From contig VXCM01000201.1 of assembly GCA_014773175.1 (NCBI GenBank), positions 163,519-227,518 of the forward strand: a stretch of DNA of 64,000 nt, given 5' to 3'. Under the pieces are notes generated by a model. The model had not been told where the DNA came from and ran no database searches. It saw nothing but the letters and a program-made list of their open reading frames with translations. Origin of the DNA: Lucifuga dentata. Lineage: Eukaryota > Chordata > Actinopteri > Ophidiiformes > Bythitidae. Position numbers and translations under genes: made by a program. Within the stretch, counting starts at the first letter, position 1. Each line of letters starts with the position of its first letter. Below, in pieces: positions 13,025-24,500 of the stretch.

Positions 13025-16000
13025 CTGGGGGTGGGCAAGGGGAGGGGAGGGGACGGGAGCTGGAGAGGGCCTGAATGGGCCAAAAGTTTGAATTAAGCAG
13101 TCAATATTGTAGGAGAAGTGGAAACTTCAATCTGGGGAGGAGAATGGTGGGAGGTCAGGCCTGGTGTAAGGCTCAAAGTCTTGGTCTAGGATGGTTTGTT
13201 GATTTCTGTAGGAGAATCCTCTTCTCTGTTGTCCATCTGCTCAGAGGTCAAGTTCTGCATCAAACTCAGCACTCCTGATTTGGGCAGGGATTTAGTTCTT
13301 TGCTAAGGACACTTCAGCAGGACGTGTGCTTACCCATACAGCTCTAGCGGCTGAGAAGGGCCTGAGGTACAGCTGAGATCAGGAAGTAGAACCAGAATGA
13401 AGCTTAATGCCGCAGAGACCAACAGTCAGGGTTTTCTGTAAAGGTAGTTTGGTTGCAAGATGACTGACACCAAATCACCAATGCAAACTGGATGTTCAGC
13501 CCAGGGGTTCACAGACATTGTTTTCTAAGTGAACCACAACAAGGAAGACAGGCAAGAAAGAAGAAATGAAAGAAAGACACAAAGAATACAGTTGTTAATA
13601 CAACCTAGGCTTTTTTTGTCAACTTTCATATTTCAATTTAGAAAAAAAAAAACAAAAAAGAAAACAAAAGAAATCTGTGACATCCTGCATGCCTGACAAC
13701 TCCTTACAAGGGGCCTTTATATTGTGGCAGATGAGCATTGTTTTGTCTATCTTGAATGGCTGTGAGGATTTCAGGGTGGATATATGCAAAAAATTTTCCA
13801 ACATACATACACAAACAAACAAAAAAAAGAAATATCCACCTCAATATTTCTTGCAATAAGTTAGTGGCAACATCAAAAAGGTTTTTCAATCTCTTTAGCT
13901 ATTATTTAAGACAGAAACTGATATTTTGGGTGAGGCTGCACAATCCCCCTCTCACCAACAACCTTTTTTCATCCTGTTAGCCCGTAAACCTCATTACCAG
14001 TTTAGATTTCACATTAGTCACAATGCAGTTCCATGTTAGAAACACAGCAGCATATAAAAGAATAGAGAGTATTCATTTTCTAATCCCACATATATCAGGG
14101 TTACTGGCCTGACAAATAGCCTGTGAATGCACAATACACACACAGTGCAAATTAGGTGATCATTTCTCAGTTTCACAGCTCTTTCACTGGGTTTACTCTC
14201 TGTGTTCTCTCCTGGGCATGGGAGCGGTACTTCCTATTGAGGTCAGAGAGGGGACATTGACTGAGGGGAATAAATTATGAAAGGAAAAGTAACAGAATAC
14301 TTTCAGTGATGTTTCCCATTCTCTATATGTACACATACAAACGTGTCCTTCCTGTGTATGACTATATGTGAGCAAACAAAAAGGAAAGAAATCAAAGTTG
14401 ATGCTGTTCAGGAAGTTAGACATCTTCTGCATCAACACCTACATACATCAACATCTGCACTGCAGGTCATATCAAGAGATCCACCACCTACTTCTGGCGG
14501 TGTCACCTTTACTCTGCTCTGCTTTCACACAGCAGCTGAAAATGTTTGTGTCTGCAAAAACCTCGACTCTGTTGACTTTGGTATTTTTTTTTTTATCTTG
14601 CAATGACATCGTCTTATTTACAAAGTATATTTGAAAACACAGACACTGAGGAAAGGTGTTGTACAAACATCCGAACAAGATAAAGCAAGAAATACTAGTT
14701 CAAGGCTGTTAAAAAGCCTCCAGATAGCTGCTGTATTAAGAGATGAGAATAAACTATTCAGGCTTGGGGCAACAACACTCAATAATACAGTATGATATTC
14801 TGAGAAACATTATATGATGGATTTATAGTAGACAGTTATTGAAAACCAGACCTGTTTTGGTTTTCAGACACTGTCCAATCTCCGCTGTCTTGTCAGGCTA
14901 TTCAGTATAGTGGCCATTATTGTTTGGAAAGGCACACCATTGAGGCTGCAGACAATGAATGTTCCACTTGTTTATAAAACTACTCCAAAATAGCGTATCC
15001 GGTGGGAAGATTGACCATGGATAAAACATGTATTGTCTGTAAAAATACCTAATCCACAGGTTAAACATTAACCACCATAGCTTCACCTCATTCCCCAGCT
15101 GGTATGCTCAGCAATCCATCTGATCAGCTGGAATGTAATAAAGACAGCTGTAATGAATAAAGATGGAATAAAGAAACTACATCTCAAATATAAACACTCT
15201 TAGAGGACATGAAAGTAACAAATATCTGGGTCAAGGGTCAGCACTTAGATTGCACGATGGGCTAGACTGTTCATTGGTGGGCCATTATAAATAGATTTTA
15301 GATCATTTAAGAATAACTGAATTTCTAAAACTGTGATTGTTAGCATTATAAAGGTTTTCTAGAATTGATGAGTTTGGTTATGGCACAATTAGCACGCATA
15401 TTGCGCCTGTATTAAAACATTGGTGCAACTTATTAGCTTAAAGCTAACTTATAATGAAATTCCCTATAGACAGGCTAATTGACAATGATATCACATCTAT
15501 TTTAACTGCAATTTACCATAAAAAACTGACACATCAAACATGATATTACTCACTGGTGTATATTTTCTAAAGCTCTGTGGTATTACATGAAAAACTGAAA
15601 GTATGCTAGATGGCTACTATTAATGACATTAAAAGTGTTGATGTACTCTTAGAAGAGAAACATTTCAGATGTTGTCAGGGTGTCAAATAATACTGTCCAA
15701 GGGCCAGATTTGGTCCATGGGTCACTATTTGCTTACCCTTAAACTTGGAGGTCTGTTTGGTATGAAAGTTTCAGATTGTATGCTAGCATACAGTATACAG
15801 ACATCCCCAAACATCTCGAAACCTGCTGACTTGCTAAACTTGACAATGTATTTACACAATGTCAAGTTAATTAAAAGTAAACTGACTACAGCCAGACACC
15901 AAATGTTGAATATATCACTTTAACTTTTAAAACTTTCAACACATTTCTTTAGTAACTCTTAAAGAGGAAATTACGCAAGTGAGGCAGTTTCTAGTTCCAA

Positions 16001-16091
16001 TGACATTTCATCTCATCCTAAAGTTGCTCAGATCTGCAGACAAAACATTACGTGAAAATAGAGAAAATTCTAAATAAAACATTTAATTTAC
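13025..16091 (-). other. ccdc126: ccdc126 first intron
   Basis: This 3 kb lies between the coding exon acceptor at 13025-13027 and a probable 5' UTR exon whose donor is at 16086-16091. It is A/T-rich with several short chance open frames. I see no coding exon and no recognisable repeat. Confidence 0.5.
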
Positions 16092-16400
16092 CTAGGTATG
16101 TTGGTTAAGAAGCAACCGAGCAGAGCCACAGAAACGGGGCGTTAGAGCTCCAGCTGCTGCTTCTGCTTGACACTGACTGATGCTTGTTTGGCTTCCCCGG
16201 GCAGAGGTTTCCGTCGCTGGGGGAAATATCCCGAGCAGCCAGTTGTCTCCGGTAAAAAGTTAGCTGCCTGGCATCATGATCCAGTTTTCATCTGGATTCT
16301 ACGGTCTGAGAAACGATGAAGTCTTTCGGGGCAAAATTATCCTTCTACAATCCCAAGCATGCAACTGTGCGGACTGTCATGGTTCCCTAACGTTCGCTAG
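16092..16400 (-). other. ccdc126: Probable ccdc126 5' UTR exon
   Basis: On the minus strand, CCTAG|GTAAAT gives a donor with the exon ending at 16092. The exon is CpG-rich relative to flanks and lies next to a ZNF143-type promoter element at 16420-16440. It would splice to the acceptor at 13025-13027, just before the ccdc126 ATG. This is inferred from position and the donor; the transcription start is not visible. Confidence 0.5.
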
Positions 16401-16419
16401 CTGCGTCATTGCTGCTGAG

Positions 16420-16440
16420 GCATTATGGGAAATGTAGTCG
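16420..16440 (-). promoter_or_regulatory. ZNF143 (Staf)-type promoter element
   Basis: The minus strand reads GACTACATTTCCCATAATGC, a near-perfect match to the long ZNF143 site (ACTACAATTCCCAGAATGC type). Such sites sit near start sites of housekeeping and bidirectional promoters. Here it lies between the inferred ccdc126 leader (leftward) and fam221a (rightward). Confidence 0.8.
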
Positions 16441-16845
16441 ATTGCCACAAGACATGAGAAAATATACGAAGTAAAGTTTATTGTTCTCATGCAAAACAAA
16501 GTTATCCCAACAGTGCCAGCGTTTTAAATGTATCTTAGAATTGTTCTTTATGTCATTTATTTTACTTATGTTAATATTACCTTTATTATATTACCTTTTA
16601 TAGAGGATATAGTGGGAAGCAGAAGTCGCTATTTATGAGCCCGGAGGATTCACTCTTACACTTACATAATTACACACTTTTCTGAGTTGTAATCAATTCA
16701 TGCATTTAAGACATTTTATGAAATAATTGGTTAATTATAATTTTAAGTGGGATCTTAAAAGCTGTTATTAATGTGACAAACATTAATGCCGTTACATTTT
16801 CTGTTCAAACTTGTAGTTTCTATCGTGGCCAGTAGAGGGACAGCT

Positions 16846-16859
16846 GTAACCATAGCAAC
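16846..16859 (+). promoter_or_regulatory. RFX X-box upstream of fam221a
   Basis: GTAACCATAGCAAC fits the two-half-site RFX consensus (GTNRCC, 0-3 nt, RGYAAC). It lies 65 bp upstream of the fam221a ATG, a spacing typical of ciliary-gene X-boxes. RFX control of fam221a is inference. Confidence 0.7.
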
Positions 16860-16923
16860 ATTTAAACTGATAGTTTTCCGTTTGCCAGGAAAGCCTGTAG
16901 CTGCTACTTTTGTCTTTTTGACA

Positions 16924-18092
16924 ATGGAGAGAGTATCTCTGGATAAATCAGCTGCAGAAGCGGTGGATGAGTATTTGGAGTACAGAAGGTTTGTCTCAAC
17001 ATTACAATTTATTTTTTACAGCTGACTTTATATTTGATATAGCTACTTTGCTGGGTTTTATGCACTGTGGCCTTACAATGGTGATACTTTCTAAAGGACT
17101 TTATATTCTCTGCCTAAGACAAGAGTCTTCACTGTATTGGTGGTATGTCTCTATAAAGGATTGTTGGTGATGATGATGGAGGACAACTGTTCACTCCAGA
17201 GCAGTATGAGGAGTATAAGAGGAAGATGATCCCTCAGAGAATGAAAAACAGGTTGTATGTGAGCTACAGAGTGCCAGGAGGTATTGACTGCAAACTGATT
17301 GGTCCTGAGACACAATGCTTCTGCACCCATAGGTAGTACACCACATCACATGTAAAGTACATCAAGTCCAATGATGTACTTTATTCTGAGAAATTGCATT
17401 CTATTCTGTTCTACATACACACATCCGTACTCAAGTTTTAAAGTATTAATGTCCTCCAGGTACAAGATGCATAAGACAGATTTTGAAGTGGTTCCCTCTG
17501 AGCGACCTCTGACCCTACCATGCCAGGTCAGAGGGTGTCAGTGTCCTGCCTACCAGTATGTTCCCCGAAATGGCCTCCAACCTGTTCGCTGCAGGTGTAA
17601 ACACTTTCCCCAGGATCACAGTGAGACTGCAGGGAACTTGTGCACAAAATGTGAGTCTGAGATCCCCATATTTAACACACCAGATTATTTCTAATATCCC
17701 ATGTAAAAACATTTATCATTTTTAGATTTTTCACACTGATATCTCCTTTGTCAGGCACTTCATGTTCTGGGTTCCAGAGTCCCTACACCTGTGGGTGTGG
17801 CCTGCCCAGCTACGCCCACCAGACACTGGTGAGTACTAATGAGTAGGACTGTGTTTGTTTTAAAGACGGGTCTTTATCAGGTTTCAAATTGGTAAACATA
17901 AAGCAGCATACTTGACGTAACTGAATCGTTGCAATGTCTTATTTCTATTTTCCTGGCAGGTTGAGACAAAAGTAGAGAGGAAGGCGAGGGGTTGTCCTGT
18001 AGGCAGAGATGTTCCTTATGCCGCCATGGGGGGGTTAACGGGGTTTAGCTCTCTGTTAGATGGTCACCTCAGACTGGAGGCTCCAAGCTCAG
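16924..18092 (+). CDS. fam221a: FAM221A family protein, exons 1-5 (3' end not found)
   Basis: Exons: 16924-16988 (MERVSLDKSAAEAVDEYLEY), 17159-17332 (DDGGQLFTPEQYEEYKRK through GPETQCFCTH), 17460-17650 (Cys/His-rich, CQVRGCQCPAYQYVPRNG and CRCKHFPQDH), 17755-17828 (YTCGCGLPSYAHQTL) and 17960-18092 (DVPYAAMGGLTGFSSLLDG). All junctions are GT/AG and the phases agree. The order and motifs match vertebrate FAM221A. Regularly spaced Cys/His residues suggest metal binding, but no biochemical role is established. Exon 1 has a weak donor (GTTTGT). The last exon ends in phase 1 before GTGAGA, so translation must continue. The acidic, Arg-rich C-terminal segment of the family (RRYQERM type) was not found in the window. 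Confidence 0.9.
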
Positions 18093-18397
18093 GTGAGAGC
18101 TGGCATGCACTAGATATGTACACTATGACTCTATCTTTGTACATAGATCCATGGCTTCTGACAGACATGCCTTTTGTTATCTCATACAAAGGTTGACTGA
18201 TAAGTTATGAGCCTAAGAAAGTGGGCTGAAATATTTTCTGTGGAGGCAAATAATTATTTGGTTGGAGTTTGCATTTATTTGAGCGGTGTGATTATAACTC
18301 ACAAGTTCCAGAAGTACCCAAGACTGTGAATTGTGCAAGCTGGATAAAGGAGACAACTGTGCAATGATTATGCACATGCTTCCTGTTATATGGTTGT

Positions 18398-18640
18398 GGT
18401 TTTGAACCTCTGGCCACCTGATCTGGCCCCCTCAGATTTTCACCTCTTCCCAAATGATATGACAGGCTCTTGCTATGACCCATTTGGCCTCACATCATAT
18501 CAGCTGTGAAGAATTTTTTTTTGGACAGCCAAGCAAAAAAGACTTCTATAAACCTGGAATAAAATCCCTCAAACATGATTGGCAGAAGTGTGAGGAGTTG
18601 GAAGGAAATTATATAAGCGAGGATTATCAATCAATCCTTG
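18398..18640 (+). mobile_element. Decayed mariner transposase fragment
   Basis: One frame reads PPDLAPSDFHLFP near 18416-18450, the mariner motif with a catalytic Asp. After a frame disruption it continues with FFFGQPSKKDFYKPGIKSL and WQKCEELEGNYI, matching the C-terminal end of mariner transposases. The N-terminal half is missing and no convincing terminal repeats were found. It sits inside the presumed fam221a intron 5. Confidence 0.7.
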
Positions 18641-19094
18641 TATATTCTCTGATTAATTGAGTATTTTAGGTAATATAGTTCTTGTAAAACTATAGAGGAT
18701 CAGAGAATTTGAGTACTAATTTGGAGGAATGTTCCGTTAAGAGGCATGTGAGGGCAGCAAAGAGCAGTGCAGCATCAATGTTGAACAAACAGAGCAGAGC
18801 AGGGTTGTGTGCAGGTCAAATGCTGCATCACTAAGGCCACATGCACACTGTATAGACCACACTGATGTTTTATACACTGTGGAGGCATTCAGGACCAGTA
18901 TAAGACTTCTATATGCATGTTCTTTGTACTTGCATTTTTAAAATTTGTACTGTCTAGCAGCTTCTGGAATAAATCTTTTTTGGCAGGATTGTCATATTTC
19001 CTGCAGATACAGGGGAAATAATGACTTCTTCAACTGTGAGTTTTCAACTCAAAATGTGGAAAAACATCAGTGATCTCTGTTGTATCTTTGTCAG

Positions 19095-19178
19095 ATCAAG
19101 ACAGAGAAAATACCTTCCAGGAAGACAAGATCAGCATTAAAAATCAGTCGAACTCTAAAGCATCCAGCTCTGCTTGCT
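19095..19178 (+). CDS. fam221a: Candidate fam221a exon 6
   Basis: An 84-nt open segment lies between TTTGTCAG and T|GTAAGA. It accepts the phase-1 end of exon 5 and reads DQDRENTFQEDKISIKNQ, then a Ser-rich stretch. Length and phase fit, and the human protein is also Ser-rich here, but sequence similarity is weak. A decayed mariner fragment lies in the intron before it. Treat as a guess. Confidence 0.35.
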
Positions 19179-19325
19179 GTAAGATGCCCAGGAAACAGTA
19201 AAATTCATCAGTGTCTATTGATCTTCCAATAAACCATCTGTTAAATCCTCTATGAAACTGGTCGAATGACTGGATTATTCTAATTACCATTAGAATAATG
19301 GTAATTAGATTATTTCTAATTACCA

Positions 19326-19327
19326 TT

Positions 19328-19363
<36 letters not shown>

Positions 19364-19372
19364 TTTTTAAGC
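19326..19372. repeat. (TTTC)n microsatellite
   Basis: A run of about ten TTTC units follows a short imperfect palindrome built from repeated TAATTACCATTAG-like words (19268-19325). Confidence 0.9.
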
Positions 19373-20390
19373 AGAGTCTTCATTTTCATCAACAAAGATG
19401 TGGATGGTGACCCTGTAATCAGCGGAATTACTGACAGTTCTGATTAAATCTGACTTCATGACTAAACTCAGAATTTATCGATTCAGTAAATTGTGTGGGG
19501 AGCTAACAATAGCATCACTATAATGTGTCACAGAATTTTGACATGATTTCTAGGACAAAAAATAGAAAAGTCACATTATGATAGAACCTGAATTCTATAA
19601 AATACAGAAGGGAAAATGGTGATTAACACATTCATTAGAAAGCCATCCATGTTCAATGTGTGTGTCATATCCTGCATTGTAGGTGGTTGAAATGCGAACT
19701 GTAACATGTAAATGCATATGCAAGTTATATTTAATGGAAAATATGCAAGACAAACAACTTTTTAATTAGTTTTTTAAAGTCATTTTTTCTGATTTACTGA
19801 GATATACTTAAGTCAAACCTAAAATCTATTCATCTTACAGAGCATGCAGTACACACATAATAAAATGCTCCACAGTCCAATTTGCAATATCTCCACCTCA
19901 ACAAACAATTTTTGATTTTATGCAACTTGCATATTGATATGTGTTCCTGATCTTGCACATTTTATTTTGTATGATTGATTCCCTCATATTGAGAGAATGC
20001 CTCCCACTCAACATGTCACCAAAATAACACCAGAACCACGCAGCTGCATGCTCAGTAATGAGTGCAGCTTTTAATTTGCAGATAGATGTACTGTCTCCAA
20101 TTGATTAATCCCATTTCTCACGGAAGATCAGCAGTGATGAGAGCTCATTTAATCCATGCATTGTGAATGCAGGATGAAACAGGTCATGTTTTCTAAATTT
20201 GCGGCCCCACTTTTCTTTTGTCTTTAATTGTGAAAAATATAAAAAATAATGGGGATCTAAATGAGGATTCTCTCCCACATAAATGTTCCCAACATGACGA
20301 TAAGTCAGATTGCATCAGGATCCATATTTGTTTGGCTATACTGGCCAGTGGATCTTGTGTCACATGTGTCACGATGACAATGGTCATCTG

Positions 20391-20470
20391 AATGTGTGTG
20401 GTGTGTGTGTGTGTGTGTATGTGAAAGAGAGAGAGAGAGAGAGGGAGAGAGAGAGAGAGAGAGAGAGTTG
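20391..20470. repeat. Compound (TG)n/(GA)n microsatellite
   Basis: A TG run at about 20395-20420 is followed by a GA run to about 20467. A separate TG run lies at about 20790-20817. Confidence 0.9.
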
Positions 20471-20879
20471 AACAAGCTCTCTCAAAGGAAGGGAACCATG
20501 GCTATGCCTGAGGTTTGGCATGGACGCACCTGGGTCTCTACAGTTAAGTGCTGCAGGGGAAATGAAGCTTGACATCTCAGATTTCAGTGTGTGTACAATA
20601 ACTATAATGTCAGATTGCCACATCATACGTACAATACCTAAACACGTGTTCCTACAGTCACTTTAACCTAATTATGCTTCTCCATCACTCAAAAGAGCTT
20701 TGATATGTTAGAATGAGTCCTAAAATCCCTTGACTTGAATTCACTGCTTTTCCTTGGGGTGATAATCATTTTTCTCACAAAGGACCAGGAGTGTGTGTAT
20801 GTGTGTGTGTGTGTGTGGAGAGAAAACCCAACTAATTACACATTAGTCTGGCACATTTACATTTAAGGGTAATTGCCTC

Positions 20880-21080
20880 TCCATAACAACACTGTTTAGG
20901 TGGCTAAAGGTAATTTACTTTGGCCATTTGAAGGGAATGACTACTTCATTTTCCTTATTGCCATGGAAACCACGCCCAACTTGACTGACAGATCCGTCAC
21001 TATAAATAGGGAGGTAAATGCAGATTAGATTGGCAATTACAGTGTGAGGAAACACTTAATTACCCTAGCAACAGGTACAG
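20880..21080. promoter_or_regulatory. Candidate enhancer with RFX- and MEF2-like sites
   Basis: Within 120 bp there are ATTGCCATGGAAAC at 20957-20970 (RFX X-box-like), CTATAAATAG at 21000-21009 (MEF2 consensus) and ACCCTAGCAAC near 21062-21072 (second X-box-like site), plus several TAATTA homeodomain cores. There is no coding potential. The assignment rests only on motif clustering. Confidence 0.3.
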
Positions 21081-22974
21081 TAAGCACAAAGAGACTTAAA
21101 TGAAGATGAGAACAACATTCCCCTAATTCCCCCACAGAGAGAAAGTTAATAAAGTTAATAAAAACTAAGAGGTATAGAGAGACAGAACAGAAAAGACTGA
21201 CAGTGACTTAAAACTGTCAATCAAACTTCCATTTAGAGGAGAAATCCACCCTGAAATCATGCAAAATAACAGGTAATTAAGGTGACTTTGTGTGGACAGA
21301 TGTCTAGTTCTCATGTGTTAGCGCTGCAGAGAAACAAAGCTCAATCAAAAGAATAAAAGGAACTAAAAATTAAATATAAGAAAATTGTTTGAAGGTGGGT
21401 TTTAGTCTAATTTTAAGGATGGAGAGAGTTGAGATCAAATAGAAAATAGGCACAGTTTAACCCAAATTTATTTCCAGATGTGAATGTGCATTTTCTGGGA
21501 TTAAAAGTACATTTTGTGCTGTTTACTATATACTTACAGTATATAAAGAAATCTATTGACTAACTTGAGAAGGACTTTACTTCCACTAGAATTCTGTGGA
21601 TGTAACTTTGTCTCTTGCTTTACTAAACAATTGGCCCATCAAGTTATTTCCAGGCAGCTCAGTATTTTACCGTTTCTGTCCACCCCTTTTCTCCCAGCGT
21701 CCTCTTCTGATTATCAGAACATTTAGCCCACTTTCTTTACAATCAGAAAATCAAAATAAGAAGAATAAGAACGGCAGCACAAGCTCCCTGAACTGTAGCA
21801 CAATCCAATGACTTTGTCTTTCTTTTGTAATAAAAACACTGGGAAATTGACAGTGCTGTCATTGTTTTTTTTTTGTTTTTTTTTGAAGCTGTGCATTTCT
21901 ACAGAATTTGCAAGGAAGGAAAAAGAGGAAATCATCAGAATGGTTTTGATTTTTCAGCGATAGGTGAATTCTTTAGTTGTGTCAAAAGTGTGTTCTTATT
22001 GACCTGCAGAGACAGAAATTCACAAGAAAAAAAATTAATGGGTTCATATGACCACAAACACCTACTGCAGCCACCCTTTCTCATGTCCTGAGGCATTAGG
22101 TTTGATGCTTAAATATACAAGCGAAGAAGTGCAAAAATATATATAAGGAAGCTTTGAAGTAAAGGCAGATCAACCTAGAAAGACATGGTGAAAGAAGAAC
22201 AGAAGATAGCATAGAAGGAGCAACTGAAAAACCCTTTATAGCTATGCTTTCCTAGAATATAGCAATTTGCTATCAAAAAAAAGCCTCTGCCATTTTCAGT
22301 GGTTTGTGTATAACTGATGGTGTGCACACAAATCCCACAAATCCACCAGCTACCTGAATAACATAAAACTTTGAAAATGCCTTTCATTTGCAAGATAAGT
22401 GTTTGAACATACTCAGCCGCTGACTGACAGCCAGGTGGGAAAATGTTGTCGTTTACACACAGCGCACTCCTGAGAACCATCACTTTCAGCTGCCTTCTAA
22501 TGCATCACATGGGCTGTTTAAATCATACATTACCCCTCCATTATCAGGCTTCTCTTCAATGTCTAATATGGTGGTAATATGCTTGCCGGGCAGCGGTTGC
22601 CCCGTTACTCTTAAGCCCCAAAGTATGGTAATTAGCTGGAAAAATACATTTAGTAGAGATACTAAAATGTCAGAACTACAACAGTAATGTGATTTGGACA
22701 TCTTGATATTCTTTGTTTGTAGTTATACATATATATAATACAATTATGCTTCTATATGCTGTATATGAAGGCATGTTAAGTGATTGAAGGGTCAAAGTTA
22801 AAGATAGGAAAAGACAAAACTGGAAATGTATTTTGTTTGATTCTAAGACACTAAGAATGTAGAACTATCACACCAATATAGTAGTTGACAGCTGTATTTA
22901 AAACACATAGTCAATGTCATTGTGTACTGGGATTTGTTATCAATTTCACCATGTTTGCTACTTTGAGACCTTTT

Positions 22975-23270
22975 CCATAATGCCACCTGACGTCAATAAG
23001 GTCCTGAGTTCAAATCCAGCTTGGGCTTTTCTGTTTGGAGTTACATATTCTCCCATATTCAAAGAAACAGACAGATAATAATAATGCAGGTTAATCTCTA
23101 AATTTCCTGTAGGTGCAAAGATGAGTGTGCATGTGTTTGACTGTGTGTGTGTGTTAGCCCTCTGATAAACCTGTCTAGGATGCACTCTGCCTCTTGCAGA
23201 CACCGGGATAAGATCCAATCCCTGTGCTGCACAGGATAAGAGAGTACAGAGAGTGGATGGATGGTTGGTT
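22975..23270 (+). mobile_element. tRNA-derived SINE, degraded
   Basis: An RNA polymerase III B-box-like word (GAGTTCAAATCC) near 23006 is followed by a fish SINE body (TTTGGAGTTACATATTCTCC) and a tail ending GGATGGATGG near 23260. The head is truncated. Confidence 0.65.
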
Positions 23271-23324
23271 TTGGATAAAAATACTGCGTGTATCATTTAA
23301 AAAACATGAAACCTCCCCATGTAG

Positions 23325-23455
23325 GTAATAGTGCAAAATTATCCATCCTCTATAGCCACTTATTCTATGTATGGTCATGGGAGGTTGGAACCTATCTCAG
23401 CGTCCTTTGGGAGAGAGGCAGAGTGCAGACTGGACAGGTCACAGATCTATCAGGA
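23325..23455 (-). mobile_element. Inverted SINE tail fragment
   Basis: CCATCCTCTATAGCCACTTA followed by ACCTATCTCAGCG and GGACAGGTCACAGATCTATC is the reverse complement of the common fish SINE tail region. It faces the SINE at 22975-23270, so the two form an inverted pair. Confidence 0.55.
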
Positions 23456-23575
23456 AATCTGATGATAAGGCAGTGTCGTATGATGTATGCTCAGGCCAAC
23501 ATGCTATTAAGAAAATTAAATATGTGTACAGAGGAGGTTAGAGTGGCTCTTTTCAGGGCATATTGTACCTCCCCA
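23455..23575 (+). mobile_element. Non-LTR retrotransposon fragment (RT C-terminal region)
   Basis: One frame contains MMYAQANMLLRKLNMCTEEV and VALFRAYC. This resembles the segment just after the reverse transcriptase domain of fish LINEs (MLLRKFHMC...LFRAYCTPLY type). Only about 40 residues remain. Confidence 0.6.
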
Positions 23576-23905
23576 AACTCTTACCTTGTGGGTAAACTAT
23601 AAAAAGACAAGTATGCCTAGGCTTCAAGTAGCCTATAATGATGCTATGTGAATATTACTCAAGAAGTCAAGATGGCGTAGTGCAAATGAAATGTTTGTCA
23701 AGCTGTTCTGAGAAATGCAATGTTCAGATTTATTTGTCATTTAAATTAATCTTTGAATGAAATAATTCTGTTTTTGGTTCATGCTAACCTGAGTTCTCCA
23801 CGAATCAAGTCCAAGTTGTGGAAACATTGGTATAGCTGTTTGTTGTAAATATTTTTGCTGTTGTTTTTTTATACTCCTGTTTTAATGTGTATTTAATGCT
23901 GTATG

Positions 23906-24118
23906 CACTGTAAAATGTGACAAGTTGATCTTACTTAAAAACAAATCTAGGAAACCGACTGCCTTGAGAAGGGTAAGTAAATATAACTATATAGTCTTAA
24001 GTTCAAGTAGACAAAGTAAACATAACTTAAGACTAATAGTTATATTTACTTACCTTTTTCAAGGCAATCGGTTTCCTAGATTGTTTTAAGTAAGATCAAC
24101 TTGTCACATTTTACAGTG
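23906..24118. mobile_element. Palindromic MITE, CACTGTAAAA ends, copy 1
   Basis: It begins CACTGTAAAATGTGACAAG and ends with the complement, CTTGTCACATTTTACAGTG. The two arms (about 90 bp) pair almost throughout, including AAGTAAATATAACTAT against ATAGTTATATTTACTT. There is no coding capacity. The superfamily is uncertain. Confidence 0.85.
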
Positions 24119-24161
24119 TGTCTTTCTTTTTATGGACCTGAGTCTGAAATAAAAGTTACTA

Positions 24162-24349
24162 CACTGTAAAATGTGACAAGTTGATCTTACTTAAAAACAT
24201 CTAGGAAACTGATTGCCTTGAAAAGGGTAAGTAAATATAAGTATATAGTCTTAAGTTCAAGTAGACAGTTATATTTACTTACCTTTTTTAAGGCAATCAG
24301 TTTCCTAGATTTTTTTTTAAGAAAGATCAACTTGTCACATTTTACAGCG
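24162..24349. mobile_element. Palindromic MITE, CACTGTAAAA ends, copy 2
   Basis: A second, shorter copy of the element at 23906, in the same orientation and only 43 bp away. Its arms match copy 1 with small indels, and the last TIR has one change (CAGCG for CAGTG). Confidence 0.85.
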
Positions 24350-24409
24350 TAGTACTACCAAAGGCAAACACTTAGATTTACATGTGAAGTACAAGTGCCT
24401 AGAGAAACT

Positions 24410-24500
24410 TACTTGGACAGAAGATATAAACTTCACACAGAATACCTTAGCTGGATTTGAATCAGCTTCTTGCTGTGAGGTGCTTAACCACTAAGTAAGG
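24410..24500 (-). mobile_element. SINE fragment, inverted
   Basis: The minus strand reads CTCACAGCAAGAAGCTGATT followed by CAAATCC, the promoter-proximal part of the tRNA-derived fish SINE family, with the body word GTGTGAAGTTTATATCTTCT after it. Confidence 0.5.

Noticed and set aside
13021..13083. An N-terminally longer ccdc126 start
   Set aside because: The extra residues come from translating the polypyrimidine tract upstream of the acceptor CCACCCCCAG. The family start is at 13020.
18475..18660. A host gene of 61 residues
   Set aside because: The sequence matches the C-terminal end of mariner transposases and sits next to the mariner PDLAPSDFHLFP motif.
22980..23020. A functional tRNA gene
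   Set aside because: Only a B-box-like word is present, and SINE body and tail follow. No cloverleaf can be drawn from the flanks.
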